This document shows positions 35,914-46,582 of a DNA stretch of 64,000 bases, piece after piece. The stretch's first letter is position 1; each line of letters starts with the position of its first letter. The notes under the pieces were generated by a model that had not been told where the DNA came from, did not search any database, and was given only the letters and a program-made list of their open reading frames with translations. The stretch lies in the NCBI RefSeq assembly GCF_042610375.1, contig NZ_JBGJZL010000010.1, positions 1 through 64,000 on the forward strand, in the 5' to 3' direction. Position numbers and translations under genes: made by a program. The DNA is from CTSoil-075 sp042610375. GTDB lineage: Bacteria; Bacillota; Negativicutes; DSM-13327.

Positions 35914-38900
35914 ATTTACATTCCAATATGGTTAGATTTTCGCTTGCTGTGTTAATCACGAGTGCAGGTACTTCTGCATTTACATTCCAATATGGTTAGA
36001 TTTTCGCAAATCTGCCATTGCCTTTACCTCTAGACATTCATTATTTACATTCCAATATGGTTAGATTTTCGCGAGTAATGGCCCCGGGAATTAAATTTGA
36101 TGATGTAAATTTACATTCCAATATGGTTAGATTTTCGCTGAGGCTCACGGTACCGAAACATTTTGCTATCGATTATTTACATTCCAATATGGTTAGATTT
36201 TCGCAATCGGTTTTATCCATCATCAAAAACGTGTTCATGCTGATTTACATTCCAATATGGTTAGATTTTCGCTTGCAGTTCACCACTTTGAATATGTACT
36301 TCACTATCATTTACATTCCAATATGGTTAGATTTTCGCCGCAAACGGTAAATTAGATACTACCTTCATGCCTACATTTACATTCCAATATGGTTAGATTT
36401 TCGCTCTTTGCATAATTGATAATGCGCCATCGTTAACCATATTTACATTCCAATATGGTTAGATTTTCGCATTAAGCTGGCTATTGGTTTTGACCCCGCA
36501 ACGTTTATTTACATTCCAATATGGTTAGATTTTCGCGGTATGTTCTTTGCTTTTACCACTAAATACAATTACATTTACATTCCAATATGGTTAGATTTTC
36601 GCCAATAGTGCTAAGTCTGGTTATGATGTGAGTTCGTTATTTACATTCCAATATGGTTAGATTTTCGCCATCAAGTTTATTTTTTATTGGGCCACTCTGC
36701 AAAGATTTACATTCCAATATGGTTAGATTTTCGCCAATACATCTGTATGCTCTGTGATCACCGTCTTGAATTTACATTCCAATATGGTTAGATTTTCGCA
36801 GTATCTGTTTTGTTATTATGAGTTTCTTAAAATGCATTTACATTCCAATATGGTTAGATTTTCGCTCTTTGCCTAATGTCTCGCAAGTCTCATTAAGAGC
36901 CCATTTACATTCCAATATGGTTAGATTTTCGCCCAGCGCCGACAGAGTATTGACCGTTTACTTCTAGCATTTACATTCCAATATGGTTAGATTTTCGCGG
37001 TTATTTTTTTATTAGCATTTTTAATCACTAATAAATTTACATTCCAATATGGTTAGATTTTCGCAGGGGCTACCTTGGGCGAACTCAATTCCGTCAACAT
37101 ATTTACATTCCAATATGGTTAGATTTTCGCTACCCATCCACCACCAGGGATCATATCAATATCACGATTTACATTCCAATATAGTTAGATTTTCGCCCAA
37201 AATCTTTAATGTTTCTTCTGATACTCTTTTAGCATTTACATTCCAATATGGTTAGATTTTCGCACCCAATCTCCATCATCAATAGGGATATCAACTGCAT
37301 TTACATTCCAATATGGTTAGATTTTCGCACCTAGACCACGCAGGAGCCGATAATAATGCAACATTTACATTCCAATATGGTTAGATTTTCGCGTTTTTAG
37401 ATGGTATTTCTTATCTGGCTCTTACGGTATTTACATTCCAATATGGTTAGATTTTCGCGCGCTACTCGGCAATAGAGCAGCGACTTTTTTCATTCATTTA
37501 CATTCCAATATGGTTAGATTTTCGCTACTGATAGTCCTTCATTTACTGGGACTGTAACAAATTTACATTCCAATATGGTTAGATTTTCGCATTTAGCTGT
37601 TGAAGCCGTAGAGTCGGAAAACCTTATTTACATTCCAATATGGTTAGATTTTCGCTAAAGGGTATTATTCAATGAATTTTTCCGAATTGAATTTACATTC
37701 CAATATGGTTAGATTTTCGCGTCAGCTTTTACAAAGTCTGAATACATACCACCTTTATTTACATTCCAATATGGTTAGATTTTCGCTGGCGAGCTGATTG
37801 ACTAACGTATTCTTGCCTGATAGATTTACATTCCAATATGGTTAGATTTTCGCACCGTAGAGTGTTCTTTAACCGACTGTTGCAAACAATTTACATTCCA
37901 ATATGGTTAGATTTTCGCTAAGCAATACAGGAAGGTGTTGAACTAATGAACCATAATTTACATTCCAATATGGTTAGATTTTCGCGCGTAAAGAAAGGGG
38001 ATGATAACACCCAATTAGCCAATTTACATTCCAATATGGTTAGATTTTCGCCACGCTGTTTAAAGTTAGCAACTTCAATATCTTTAATTTACATTCCAAT
38101 ATGGTTAGATTTTCGCATAAATTTACGGCATGTGTCGGCATTAATTGTAAAATTTACATTCCAATATGGTTAGATTTTCGCGGAGATACAATCCAGATTA
38201 CAACACCAATAACTGCATTTACATTCCAATATGGTTAGATTTTCGCGTAGGGATTGTAGTTAGAAGAGGAACCAGTTTACCTATATTTACATTCCAATAT
38301 GGTTAGATTTTCGCATGGGCACAGAATTACAGTGAACCCCTCGCTAACTAATTTACATTCCAATATGGTTAGATTTTCGCATATCAGCAACACAAAGACA
38401 TTGTAAGGATTAACACATTTACATTCCAATATGGTTAGATTTTCGCGGTAGATGAAGTGTTTGAAATGCAGGATGATACATATTTACATTCCAATATGGT
38501 TAGATTTTCGCTTAGCTGTTTTGGATATATTGTTAGTATTGTTAACATATTTACATTCCAATATGGTTAGATTTTCGCATTTCTGAATACACTGAGTACC
38601 CTGTCACCATAGAATTTACATTCCAATATGGTTAGATTTTCGCATATAATTTTTCAAGAGCTTGCAAGAAATTTCATATATTTACATTCCAATATGGTTA
38701 GATTTTCGCGACGGTGTGGGAAGTGTTAGAAATAATATTTTATACATTTACATTCCAATATGGTTAGATTTTCGCTAATTGGCTTGACTGGCAGTTTGCG
38801 CTGTCGACTGATTTACATTCCAATATGGTTAGATTTTCGCGCCAGTAATTAAAGGGATAGAATCAAGCAATATTTTACATTTACATTCCAATATGGTTAG

Positions 38901-39037
38901 ATTTTCGCTCCTCAGGCGTTGCATACGCAATTCTCTACTTAATATTTACATTCCAATATGGTTAGATTTTCGCCCATTTTACGAGTTTCGATATATTGGG
39001 CTTCATCATTTACATTCCAATATGGTTAGATTTTCGC
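35914..39037 (-). CRISPR. CRISPR array, 48 repeats and 47 spacers, type I-B
   Basis: A 30-bp repeat occurs 48 times at a period of 64-68 bp, so spacers are 34-38 bp (most often 35 or 36). In the sense of the cas operon the repeat begins GCGAAAATCTAACC and ends CCATATTGGAATGTAAAT; the last 8 bases would be the crRNA 5' handle. All repeats read as identical except the one at 37167-37196, where base 37183 differs (G to A on the plus strand). Repeat orientation and the cas strand imply transcription on the minus strand from a leader at 39038-39237, so the newest spacers are at the high-coordinate end. There is no visible repeat decay at either end. Several plus-strand open frames in this region are only the repeats read as protein. 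Confidence 0.98.
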
Positions 39038-39237
39038 AGGTAGGCTCACAAAGCTTGTTTTCTAAGCCTTGATAATCAATATTCTGTCGATGATACAAAA
39101 CACCTTCTTTTTCGATAAAAATTCAAGTATATTAATCGGTAAAAAATCCATTCTACTTAATAACTATAATATGTTGTCGATCACACGTGTTTTTTGCACT
39201 ACCTCCTATCGACAGATTTTTTCATCAGCCTTTATAA
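39038..39237 (-). promoter_or_regulatory. CRISPR leader
   Basis: This 200-bp AT-rich gap lies between the cas2 stop and the first (newest) repeat. It carries TGTCGAT or its complement three times (39085-39091, 39175-39181, 39208-39214). The outer two share 9 bp (TCTGTCGAT / ATCGACAGA) as an inverted pair. A minus-strand TATACT (39131-39126) about 90 bases from the first repeat is a possible -10 element, though no good -35 is visible. The leader role is inferred from position and array orientation. Confidence 0.7.
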
Positions 39238-39516
39238 TTAAAAGATATTGGCAAGTTTGTCCTCTCTTTTACCCCAAAACTCCTTATCTAGCCAACGTTC
39301 ATGACGACTTTTAAAAATAATAATCGAGTCTTTGTCATTCCGAATATATTTTTTTAATTCTATATTTAATTTCATTATCTGAGATTCAGACAATTCACCT
39401 TCAAATACAGAATCTTGGATATGAGTTAAATATCTTTTACAGATTTTAAAGACATTTCTTAAAACTTTTGGTCCATCATCTTCAACCTTTATATCATATG
39501 TTAAAATTACATACAA
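39238..39516 (-). CDS. cas2: CRISPR-associated endoribonuclease/adaptation protein Cas2
   Basis: This 92-residue Cas2 has the ferredoxin-like start MYVILTYDIKVEDDGPKVLR (catalytic-type Asp in YDI) and SVFEGELSESQIMKL. It joins Cas1 in the spacer-integration complex. It is the last gene of the cas operon, 10 bases after cas1 and next to the leader. Confidence 0.95.
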   Translation of the reverse strand: MYVILTYDIKVEDDGPKVLRNVFKICKRYLTHIQDSVFEGELSESQIMKLNIELKKYIRNDKDSIIIFKSRHERWLDKEFWGKREDKLANIF

Positions 39517-39526
39517 AATATTTCAC

Positions 39527-40519
39527 CTACCACCATATTTTAAATCCTTCATACTCTTTTTCTTCCATTAAATGTTTGATTAACTTATACGATTCAAGGC
39601 GAATTAAATATTGATATGAAACATCTTTTTTAAGTTCTCTATGTTTTATGGTCGTTTTCAATCGGTTATCAAATTCACTTGCAATTAGCTGAGATGCTTC
39701 TTTTTTGAGATGCAAAAAATTCAAGTTTTTTGTAAAGTCCTTTTCCGTGATTTGTTTCTTATTTAATAATGAAAAGATCAGTCGATCGCCTAGCATAGGT
39801 TTAAAGATTTCTGCAATATCAAGACTCAGCGAAAAACGACGGACACCTGGTTCATGTAAATAGCTTATCGTTGGATTTAATTGGGTATGATAAATTTCAC
39901 TTAACACTCTTGTATAGACTAGTCCATTAGCAAATGATATTAAGGTATTGATCATATTGTCTGGTGGATTTTTCACACGCCGTTCAAATTTAATATCTTG
40001 ATCAATGATTGTATTCCATGATTGATAATAAGTTTTTCTGATATTACCTTCATATCCCATTAGTTCAGATACATTTTGGCAAGTTGACAATCTCTTACGT
40101 AATGCATTGATTTCATCCATGTACACAGTAAGATCTTTGCCTCTTTCATTATAATAGCGTAAATTTCTGTAAATATTATCAGCTGCCGCTTCAATAATAC
40201 GCCGTGCTATGATAATACGTTTTTCATTATCTTCATAATGTTGAACTTGCCTTACTAGTAGCCCTCCAGCTGGCATACATTCTTTAGGATAAAAACTTCC
40301 AGTATAAAAACTGTAATAATTAAAAAAATGTATGGTTATATTATGTTGAGCCATTAGATTTATAAACTTTGTGTTAAATGACATCTCAGACATTATATAT
40401 ATTTCTGCTACATTTTCAATTGGAACATCACGCTTACTTCCATCAACAGCAGTAAATTGTAACGTATTATCATGACGTCTTAAATCACCATCACTATAAA
40501 TATAAAAACTTCGCTTCAT
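39527..40519 (-). CDS. cas1: CRISPR integrase Cas1 (type I-B)
   Basis: This 330-residue Cas1 starts KRSFYIYSDGDLRRHDNTL. It has the central ATRVLSEIYHTQ-like helix (GLVYTRVLSEIYHTQLNPTI), and the metal-binding Glu/His/Asp set is covered by LSEIYHTQ, YLHEPGVRRFSLSLDIAEIF. It catalyses insertion of new spacers next to the leader. I choose the ATG at 40519, with GAGGTGG upstream; the TTG eight codons earlier contains that site. It starts 11 bases after the cas4 stop. Confidence 0.96.
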   Translation of the reverse strand: MKRSFYIYSDGDLRRHDNTLQFTAVDGSKRDVPIENVAEIYIMSEMSFNTKFINLMAQHNITIHFFNYYSFYTGSFYPKECMPAGGLLVRQVQHYEDNEKRIIIARRIIEAAADNIYRNLRYYNERGKDLTVYMDEINALRKRLSTCQNVSELMGYEGNIRKTYYQSWNTIIDQDIKFERRVKNPPDNMINTLISFANGLVYTRVLSEIYHTQLNPTISYLHEPGVRRFSLSLDIAEIFKPMLGDRLIFSLLNKKQITEKDFTKNLNFLHLKKEASQLIASEFDNRLKTTIKHRELKKDVSYQYLIRLESYKLIKHLMEEKEYEGFKIWW

Positions 40520-40530
40520 AATCCACCTCT

Positions 40531-41025
40531 TTATATATAACACAAATCATAATAAGCACAAGATTTACATATTTTTATTTTATCAGGTATATTCGGTATT
40601 TTTTCTGATACTACCTTTTTTATTCCATCTAACATGTGTTCTATTTCCACTTCATCTTCAAGTGTTAGCTCGACATCTAATGTTTGCCGTAAAAGCGGAT
40701 AATCAATTTTTGCTTTAATATCAGTGACTCCCTTTTGTTTTAAATAATATAGATAATATTTTACTTGCCAAATTCCTGCCTCCTCAATTTTTCTACTTTT
40801 TTTAACCTCATGTAAAATACCTTTTTGCTTAATATAATCAATACTAATCACATTATCGATAGTTATATGCTTTTCTTCACGCCGATAACTTTCCTCATCT
40901 AAAATTTTTCCAATTTTAACATTTTCATTTTCTTGTTCCATTTGAATATTATGAAAAAAATACCATAGTTTACGCTTACAGACAATGTAGTAGTAGATCA
41001 TGGTTCCATTAATTGCTTTTTCCAT
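40531..41025 (-). CDS. cas4: CRISPR-associated exonuclease Cas4
   Basis: This 164-residue RecB-type nuclease has an iron-sulphur cluster. The N-terminal Cys lies in YYIVCKRKLWYFFHNI, and the C-terminal Cys group in ICKSCAYYDLC. The nuclease motifs are EVKKSRKIEEAGIWQVKYYL. Cas4 trims prespacers and selects the PAM side during adaptation. It is shorter than average (usually 165-200) but all motifs are there. It lies between cas3 and cas1. Confidence 0.94.
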   Translation of the reverse strand: MEKAINGTMIYYYIVCKRKLWYFFHNIQMEQENENVKIGKILDEESYRREEKHITIDNVISIDYIKQKGILHEVKKSRKIEEAGIWQVKYYLYYLKQKGVTDIKAKIDYPLLRQTLDVELTLEDEVEIEHMLDGIKKVVSEKIPNIPDKIKICKSCAYYDLCYI

Positions 41026-41039
41026 AATGCACCTGCCAT

Positions 41040-43343
41040 TTATATAAATTCAGCTAATCGCATCTGACTTGATTTATTACTCTTTTGATTTCTAATTAAG
41101 CCAATCCCAGTATAAGTAGCTTCATCAAATTCATAACTACCTGAATAAAGATAAATTTTACTATTCTTATATATTAACTCAGCCCGTCCTAAAACATTTA
41201 GCTCATTTTCATAGTGCGATAAATTAATCGTATACTGTAAAATTTCATCTTTGATTAGTTGTTTTCTTTGATTCGAAGTACTAGGGTCTTCTATTTCTTT
41301 TCCCCAACGAGTTATATCTCCATTTTGCTTTAGCATATTATAAATAGATTCTGGAATAATTGTTTTAGTCTGTATATCTCGAAATTCCCTCTGTACATCC
41401 TTTTTATCCATTTCATACATTTTTAAGTTTATTAAAGTATCTATTTTTTTGTCTATTTCTCTACAGTATTTTGATCCCCAAATCTCTGGATTACACTTAG
41501 GATCATATACCATATATATCATCTCCTGCTTCAAATCCTTATCATCACTTTCTTCTAGTAATTGTCCATCAAAAGCCTGCACTGCTGCAAGGGAAAATTT
41601 ATATAACTCTGGATCAACAACCTTGCCATATCCATTCTTGCCATCTAATATAAAAATATTAGGTTCATCCACTAAATCGTAAAAGCGACTACGATATACA
41701 CGCCCTAAGCGTTGTAATAAAGAATCAATTGTGCACATTTCTGTAAATAACACATCAAAATCAATATCTAATGATGCCTCAACAATTTGTGTACTAATCC
41801 AGATACCTGGTTGATCACTCCGCTTTTCTTTGTTATTTGGAGCAAATTTTAAAATTTGGTCTTCTAATATTTTTCTATGTTTTTTAATGAATGAACTATG
41901 TAATAGCTGCACATTAATGTCTTGCTTATTCTTTAATTTATTACTTTTTATTTTGTCATAAATACGTTGTGCACGCGAAACGGTATTAGCAATAATTAAC
42001 ACCTTTTTCTTTTTTGCTAATTCTGCAATTATCTCATAATCAAAATCAGTTCCTTCTAGAAGTTTTATCCGATGCCGTTTGCTAAATTCACTATGAAAAG
42101 ATGTCTTCGAACATTCCACTGGAATTTTAAGTTTTTCCATAAACTTAAATAGTACGGGCGGAAATGTTGCTGTTACAATTGCAAATGAACCACCTAGATC
42201 AGTGATTGTTTTAAGTGCAACTAAAATAATAGCTACTAGTTCTTTACTATACATCTGTATTTCATCAATAATTAATCGAGAATAAGACAGTGTCGCTAAT
42301 GCCATCTCACCCCCATTATATCTAAATACAAATTTAAAAAGTTGATCAATCGTTGTAACTGTCAATGTTTTGGATAAAAGTTTTGCACATGTATAAGCGA
42401 CATGAGCACTATCCATATCATTATTACTTTGTTCATGGAGGTGATATGACAATGCATCTGAATGAAGTAAACCTACTTTTTGATAAGCAACTTCTTTGAT
42501 AATACGTTCAAAAATCGCATTAATTGATACTTTTAATGGTAAGGTATAAAAGCCCTTGCTATCACCAATCCACAATAAGGATGCCTCTGTTTTACCAATA
42601 CCAGTAGCTGCAATCACAACCAGATTTTTTTCCCTATTTTCCAACATATATTGTTGTACAGGTCTTAAATTATGTCCCTTAATAGCAAACATATTATGGA
42701 CTTTTTGAGTTAAGCCAACGCCATCTTCATAATAATCTTCTTCGATATTTTCAATTCCAGCACTAGCTGCATAATCAACGCGATTCAATAATCCTTTTAT
42801 AACTAGATATTTACGCAACATCTCTTTATAATTTTCTTTACTAATTTTGAATTTGATACGTGTAAAGAAATCAGTATTCAGCGTTTCAGGTATATCCACC
42901 AGAGTACATGTAAATTCCGTTTTGTATTTCTGCATAACATTTTCGATATACCAACTCGTATCATCAGTAACATCGTACTCCCGATGATGATGGTAGTATA
43001 TCGCTTTGAGTAGCACTTCATATTCCGTATTGGGATATTTCTTTTTCATCTCTAATTTATCTAAAAACGCACAGCTTAGAATATTATGTGGAATGCTTTC
43101 AATATTTTTATACTCATCTTTAATTTTCTCTAACTTCAATGCACTTAGTATTTGATTCTCAAACTTAATATCAATCTTTCCAAGATCATGATATAGAATT
43201 GCATCCTTGAGCAAAATCCACTCTTCATCCGTAAGAATAGATGGATACCGTACTTTTAGTTGCTCATAATAACGAATCGCATCTTTCGTATGCTCTTCAA
43301 TCGTCTGTCGTGGATTACTCTTCGCAAAGAAATACCTTTTCAT
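41040..43343 (-). CDS. cas3: CRISPR helicase-nuclease Cas3 with N-terminal HD domain
   Basis: This protein has about 767 residues. The HD nuclease domain (about 1-190) has EEHTKDAIRYYEQL, LYHDLGKIDIKFE and YYHHHREYD. The SF2 helicase has motif I VVIAATGIGKTEASLLW, motif II as LIIDEIQMYS (DEIQ rather than DEAH), motif III VTATFP, and motif VI DSLLQRLGRVYRSR. Recruited by Cascade, it nicks and degrades target DNA. The ATG at 43343 has GGAGG five bases upstream and is preferred over the track-style start five codons before it. Confidence 0.95.
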   Translation of the reverse strand: MKRYFFAKSNPRQTIEEHTKDAIRYYEQLKVRYPSILTDEEWILLKDAILYHDLGKIDIKFENQILSALKLEKIKDEYKNIESIPHNILSCAFLDKLEMKKKYPNTEYEVLLKAIYYHHHREYDVTDDTSWYIENVMQKYKTEFTCTLVDIPETLNTDFFTRIKFKISKENYKEMLRKYLVIKGLLNRVDYAASAGIENIEEDYYEDGVGLTQKVHNMFAIKGHNLRPVQQYMLENREKNLVVIAATGIGKTEASLLWIGDSKGFYTLPLKVSINAIFERIIKEVAYQKVGLLHSDALSYHLHEQSNNDMDSAHVAYTCAKLLSKTLTVTTIDQLFKFVFRYNGGEMALATLSYSRLIIDEIQMYSKELVAIILVALKTITDLGGSFAIVTATFPPVLFKFMEKLKIPVECSKTSFHSEFSKRHRIKLLEGTDFDYEIIAELAKKKKVLIIANTVSRAQRIYDKIKSNKLKNKQDINVQLLHSSFIKKHRKILEDQILKFAPNNKEKRSDQPGIWISTQIVEASLDIDFDVLFTEMCTIDSLLQRLGRVYRSRFYDLVDEPNIFILDGKNGYGKVVDPELYKFSLAAVQAFDGQLLEESDDKDLKQEMIYMVYDPKCNPEIWGSKYCREIDKKIDTLINLKMYEMDKKDVQREFRDIQTKTIIPESIYNMLKQNGDITRWGKEIEDPSTSNQRKQLIKDEILQYTINLSHYENELNVLGRAELIYKNSKIYLYSGSYEFDEATYTGIGLIRNQKSNKSSQMRLAEFI

Positions 43344-43394
43344 AGTAGCCTCCATCATTATTTTTCCATTATGGATAGATTAAAATTATTTAAA

Positions 43395-44126
43395 CTACGC
43401 AAAAAATACTACATTGCCATCTGCATCCATCTGAACTTTTTCACCTGAATTAATTCGTGACCCCCTCGTAGCGTACCTAGCATTAATCTGTGTATCCCAC
43501 TTACGCATTTTAGTTTTAGGGTCAATACTATATTTTTTATTTAATTTGTAGATAGTACCTGTGATATCAATTTCCTCCCCATCGAAACCCTTCTCTATTT
43601 TTCTAGGAATATAAGCATCATAAGATAAGGAAATCCCCTTACTTAGACGTTCATCTTCTACTTCCACCACTTCAACTGTATCAATCCTTAATAAATCTTC
43701 CCATCTACCGAGTGCTAAATATGCCTTAGGATATAATAATCCCTGAACTATGCTGTCAATCAAATCGTCATTATACAGTTTAATATGAATGAGTAGTTCT
43801 ACATCTACCAAAACCTCAACATTACCCATACCTCTAATCATACCGTAATCTTGATCTTTACCACTCAGTTTTATGTTATGACGCCCATTTTCATACTTTG
43901 TTCCATTGCCAAATTCATACTTTGTATATAATTCACTAGTTGATGAATAATAATGTCCTTGTACACTGACATCCATATCTACATAGCAATCGAAACCACA
44001 AGCAGCATGAATCATACCAATAACGCTAGAATAAGGCGGTAGAGGGTAGCTTTCTTTTAAAATAAAACTTGTAGGTTTTCGATACGAAGGCATATTCTGA
44101 TAAGCCTTCAATTTAATCGTCTTCAC
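43395..44126 (-). CDS. cas5: Cascade subunit Cas5 (Cas5t/I-B)
   Basis: This 243-residue RAMP protein has an N-terminal part (IKLKAYQNMPSYRKPTSF ... YPLPPYSSVIGMIHAACGF) that is the Cas5 family signature. Cas5 caps the crRNA 5' handle in Cascade. The start codon overlaps the cas7 stop by four bases. Confidence 0.93.
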   Translation of the reverse strand: MKTIKLKAYQNMPSYRKPTSFILKESYPLPPYSSVIGMIHAACGFDCYVDMDVSVQGHYYSSTSELYTKYEFGNGTKYENGRHNIKLSGKDQDYGMIRGMGNVEVLVDVELLIHIKLYNDDLIDSIVQGLLYPKAYLALGRWEDLLRIDTVEVVEVEDERLSKGISLSYDAYIPRKIEKGFDGEEIDITGTIYKLNKKYSIDPKTKMRKWDTQINARYATRGSRINSGEKVQMDADGNVVFFA

Positions 44127-44977
44127 TGATACATCGCCTCAACTTCACTACATAACTGCTTAAATAATTGCGAGATTGTCATTGGAGCAAGAGCATTTTT
44201 TATTTCCTCATTATTTTTGAAACTATCACCAACATACCCTACTAAGGATCTGTCACCAATACTGTCCATTGTATCTAATATAGGGGCAAGACATAGCCCT
44301 TGTTTATCAAATTTAAGACGATTTTCAAAAAACGGGCTTTTACGTTCATATATACCACCAATCGCAAATACAGGAGCGAAGTTTTCTCGACGTCCTTTTA
44401 TATCCCGATACAAAAACTGAATTGTTTGCAATAAATCAGTAATACGTTTGGCTTTTTCAACATTAGTAACCTCAATATCACGATCAATGCCAACTCTATC
44501 TAAATCAATCGCAATTGTATAGGCATAAAATGACTTATGGATCTCACTTTGAGCAATGGAATTATTTGCATTGATACGTTTTGCTTGTCCCATGTTAGTA
44601 AGAAAATCTAAGTCAGAATGGTATGGTTCTAGCGATACAGCATTACTTAACCGTACAACAGCTGAACGTGTATTAGCTCCACTGCCTTTATCTGTTTTCA
44701 TATATCCAAAAAGATCAATTTCTGGGTAATTTGCAATGGAAGTATTTGGTTTATACTGTATGACCTTCTTATCACCTGACCCCATAGCTTCAACTGGTGT
44801 ATTGTCCCATCCTAGTTGCTCAACCATATTGTAACGCAATGCTTGTCGCGATATATAGGTGTATCCATCCCCACCCTGTCTACTAATTCTTTTTAAAGCT
44901 GTAATATTGCCAAATCCTTCACCATAATTTGCACTTTGTGCTTCAAAAATCAGGCTTAGCGTCAATCCTTTTTTCAT
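44123..44977 (-). CDS. cas7: Cascade backbone Cas7 (Cst2/DevR family)
   Basis: This 284-residue Cas7 of the Cst2/DevR type contains LTLSLIFEAQSANYGEGFG, ALKRISRQGGDGYTYISRQALRYNM and DLFGYMKTDKGSGANTRSAVVRLSNAVSLEP (read as successive blocks). Several copies line the crRNA. It overlaps cas8 by four bases, so translation is coupled. Confidence 0.94.
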   Translation of the reverse strand: MKKGLTLSLIFEAQSANYGEGFGNITALKRISRQGGDGYTYISRQALRYNMVEQLGWDNTPVEAMGSGDKKVIQYKPNTSIANYPEIDLFGYMKTDKGSGANTRSAVVRLSNAVSLEPYHSDLDFLTNMGQAKRINANNSIAQSEIHKSFYAYTIAIDLDRVGIDRDIEVTNVEKAKRITDLLQTIQFLYRDIKGRRENFAPVFAIGGIYERKSPFFENRLKFDKQGLCLAPILDTMDSIGDRSLVGYVGDSFKNNEEIKNALAPMTISQLFKQLCSEVEAMYQ

Positions 44978-46578
44978 TTAGCATTTTCCTCCCCTTCATC
45001 TTCTTTCTTACTTATACCACCATTTAATCCTGTAATAAAGGCATAGCCAAAATCTAAAAATTTTTCTTCCTGTTTTAATATATCTAAGAAACTAATAGGC
45101 ATTTGTATTCCTAGACCTATATAATTTCTTAAAACAGTATCCATAAATTCATTTGAATTACGTACTTTTAATGCATTTAGCAGTTTATAAGACAAAGTAC
45201 GTACTTTATTCTCATTTTGGTTATCACCTAACATTCGCATACGCAATTCTTCCCCACGTTTCATAGCGGCAAAAACTACTTTTTCTCGCATTTTTTCATC
45301 TCCTTTACTAAAGGCTACTGCCTGAATTTTTATCATATAACGTAAAAACCAGATTCTTATTGATTTATCTATGCCCTTATGTAAAAGAATATAGATTAAT
45401 GGGTATAAATTCTCCCCATTCAAGATGCTTTGAATGACTTTGCGATACACATTCAGGTAATCATCCTGTATTTTAACGGAAATACCAACAAGTGCTGCAA
45501 AATCACGTTTACAGTATTTTATAATATTTAACTTTTCTTTAGACAGAATATTGAAAATATATCTCCCGTTACTACGTCGTATTACTTGTATATTATTCAC
45601 TTCTTTTTGTGCTGTAAGCTCTTGATTTATATCCATAAAACGATCGATAACCTTATAAAAAATATCCTCCTTGCGACTATCCACTTTAACTACAGCGACT
45701 CCATTCATTTCTTCCAATACATCAATACTTTCATTATCATTAACAAATATACCTTCTGTTCCCTGCATTGAAAATCCTAAAGGTATGCATGCATAAATTA
45801 GATTGCAAACAGGACAAAGAAATGAGTCGACTTTAAAGTCCCAATAATAAGATGTTTTTCTTACGGTATCAACACCAACATCATTAATCCATGACATTGT
45901 AAATCCATTACTTTTAGTTACGGCACTGTCACATTGGCAACAAGTTAACTGTACTTTTTTTCCCTCTTTCGGCAAAAACTCATACGCTGGTTTCGTGAAT
46001 GCTTCAGTAAAGCATAAGTCAAATTCGTCCTTGTTTCTTTTACTATTTAGAAATGCTACATTTGTCCAAAATGGCTGAATTTTGGTATATGTAATATCTT
46101 TCATGATAAGAACATCTTTATATTTTTTTATTTTGTCTATAAGCTGATCTAATAAAAGTCTTTTTTCTTGATATTCTTTATTCTCTTTAATTGTTTTTAC
46201 TTCAACTTCAAAATCATATAAATCACCACGTGCTTTAATAATTTCATATCCAGCCAAATACGAGGCACGCTTTAATTTATCAGCGATATATTTAAAGCTT
46301 TCATCAAATTTTTTATAATTTTCTTCCTGATTCATATTAAGTGGTACTATTCGATTATAATTTTCCATAATTTCTGAATAAATTATATCATCTCTAAAAG
46401 TATCTATTAAGGTTTGCAAATAGTGTGAAGTGAAATCTTTTAATATATCACTGTCAAAATTGATAGTATTACCAACTTCTTGCACCGGCAGATTACTTTT
46501 CCTACAAATTCGCAAGAAACCTAAAAGCCCTGCATTGTATAAAGCATCATTCAGCGTCAGAGTTACTATTCTTCCCAC
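44974..46578 (-). CDS. cas8b1: Cascade large subunit Cas8b1 (Cst1, Tneap subtype)
   Basis: This 534-residue protein begins VTLTLNDALYNAGLLGFLRI and carries a zinc-finger-like pair of Cys clusters (TCCQCDS and FLCPVCNLIYACIP), as in the Cst1 group. Cas8b reads the PAM and opens the target duplex. Its presence with Cst2-type Cas7 and Cas5t places the system in subtype I-B, Tneap variant. The C-terminal third is Lys/Arg-rich. It follows cas6 with a 4-base gap. Confidence 0.9.
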   Translation of the reverse strand: MGRIVTLTLNDALYNAGLLGFLRICRKSNLPVQEVGNTINFDSDILKDFTSHYLQTLIDTFRDDIIYSEIMENYNRIVPLNMNQEENYKKFDESFKYIADKLKRASYLAGYEIIKARGDLYDFEVEVKTIKENKEYQEKRLLLDQLIDKIKKYKDVLIMKDITYTKIQPFWTNVAFLNSKRNKDEFDLCFTEAFTKPAYEFLPKEGKKVQLTCCQCDSAVTKSNGFTMSWINDVGVDTVRKTSYYWDFKVDSFLCPVCNLIYACIPLGFSMQGTEGIFVNDNESIDVLEEMNGVAVVKVDSRKEDIFYKVIDRFMDINQELTAQKEVNNIQVIRRSNGRYIFNILSKEKLNIIKYCKRDFAALVGISVKIQDDYLNVYRKVIQSILNGENLYPLIYILLHKGIDKSIRIWFLRYMIKIQAVAFSKGDEKMREKVVFAAMKRGEELRMRMLGDNQNENKVRTLSYKLLNALKVRNSNEFMDTVLRNYIGLGIQMPISFLDILKQEEKFLDFGYAFITGLNGGISKKEDEGEENAK

Positions 46579-46582
46579 ATCT

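Noticed and set aside
36018..38173. Plus-strand open frames of 68-110 codons inside the array, with repeated LHSNMVRFS or FTFQYG peptides
   Set aside because: They are the CRISPR repeat read as protein; no ribosome-binding sites, and the units follow the repeat period.
38909..38943. 14-base match (GCATACGCAATTCT) between a spacer and the cas8b1 gene near 45238-45251, suggesting self-targeting
   Set aside because: The match is in the middle of the spacer and the seed end does not match; with 47 spacers and 64 kb, one such match is expected by chance.
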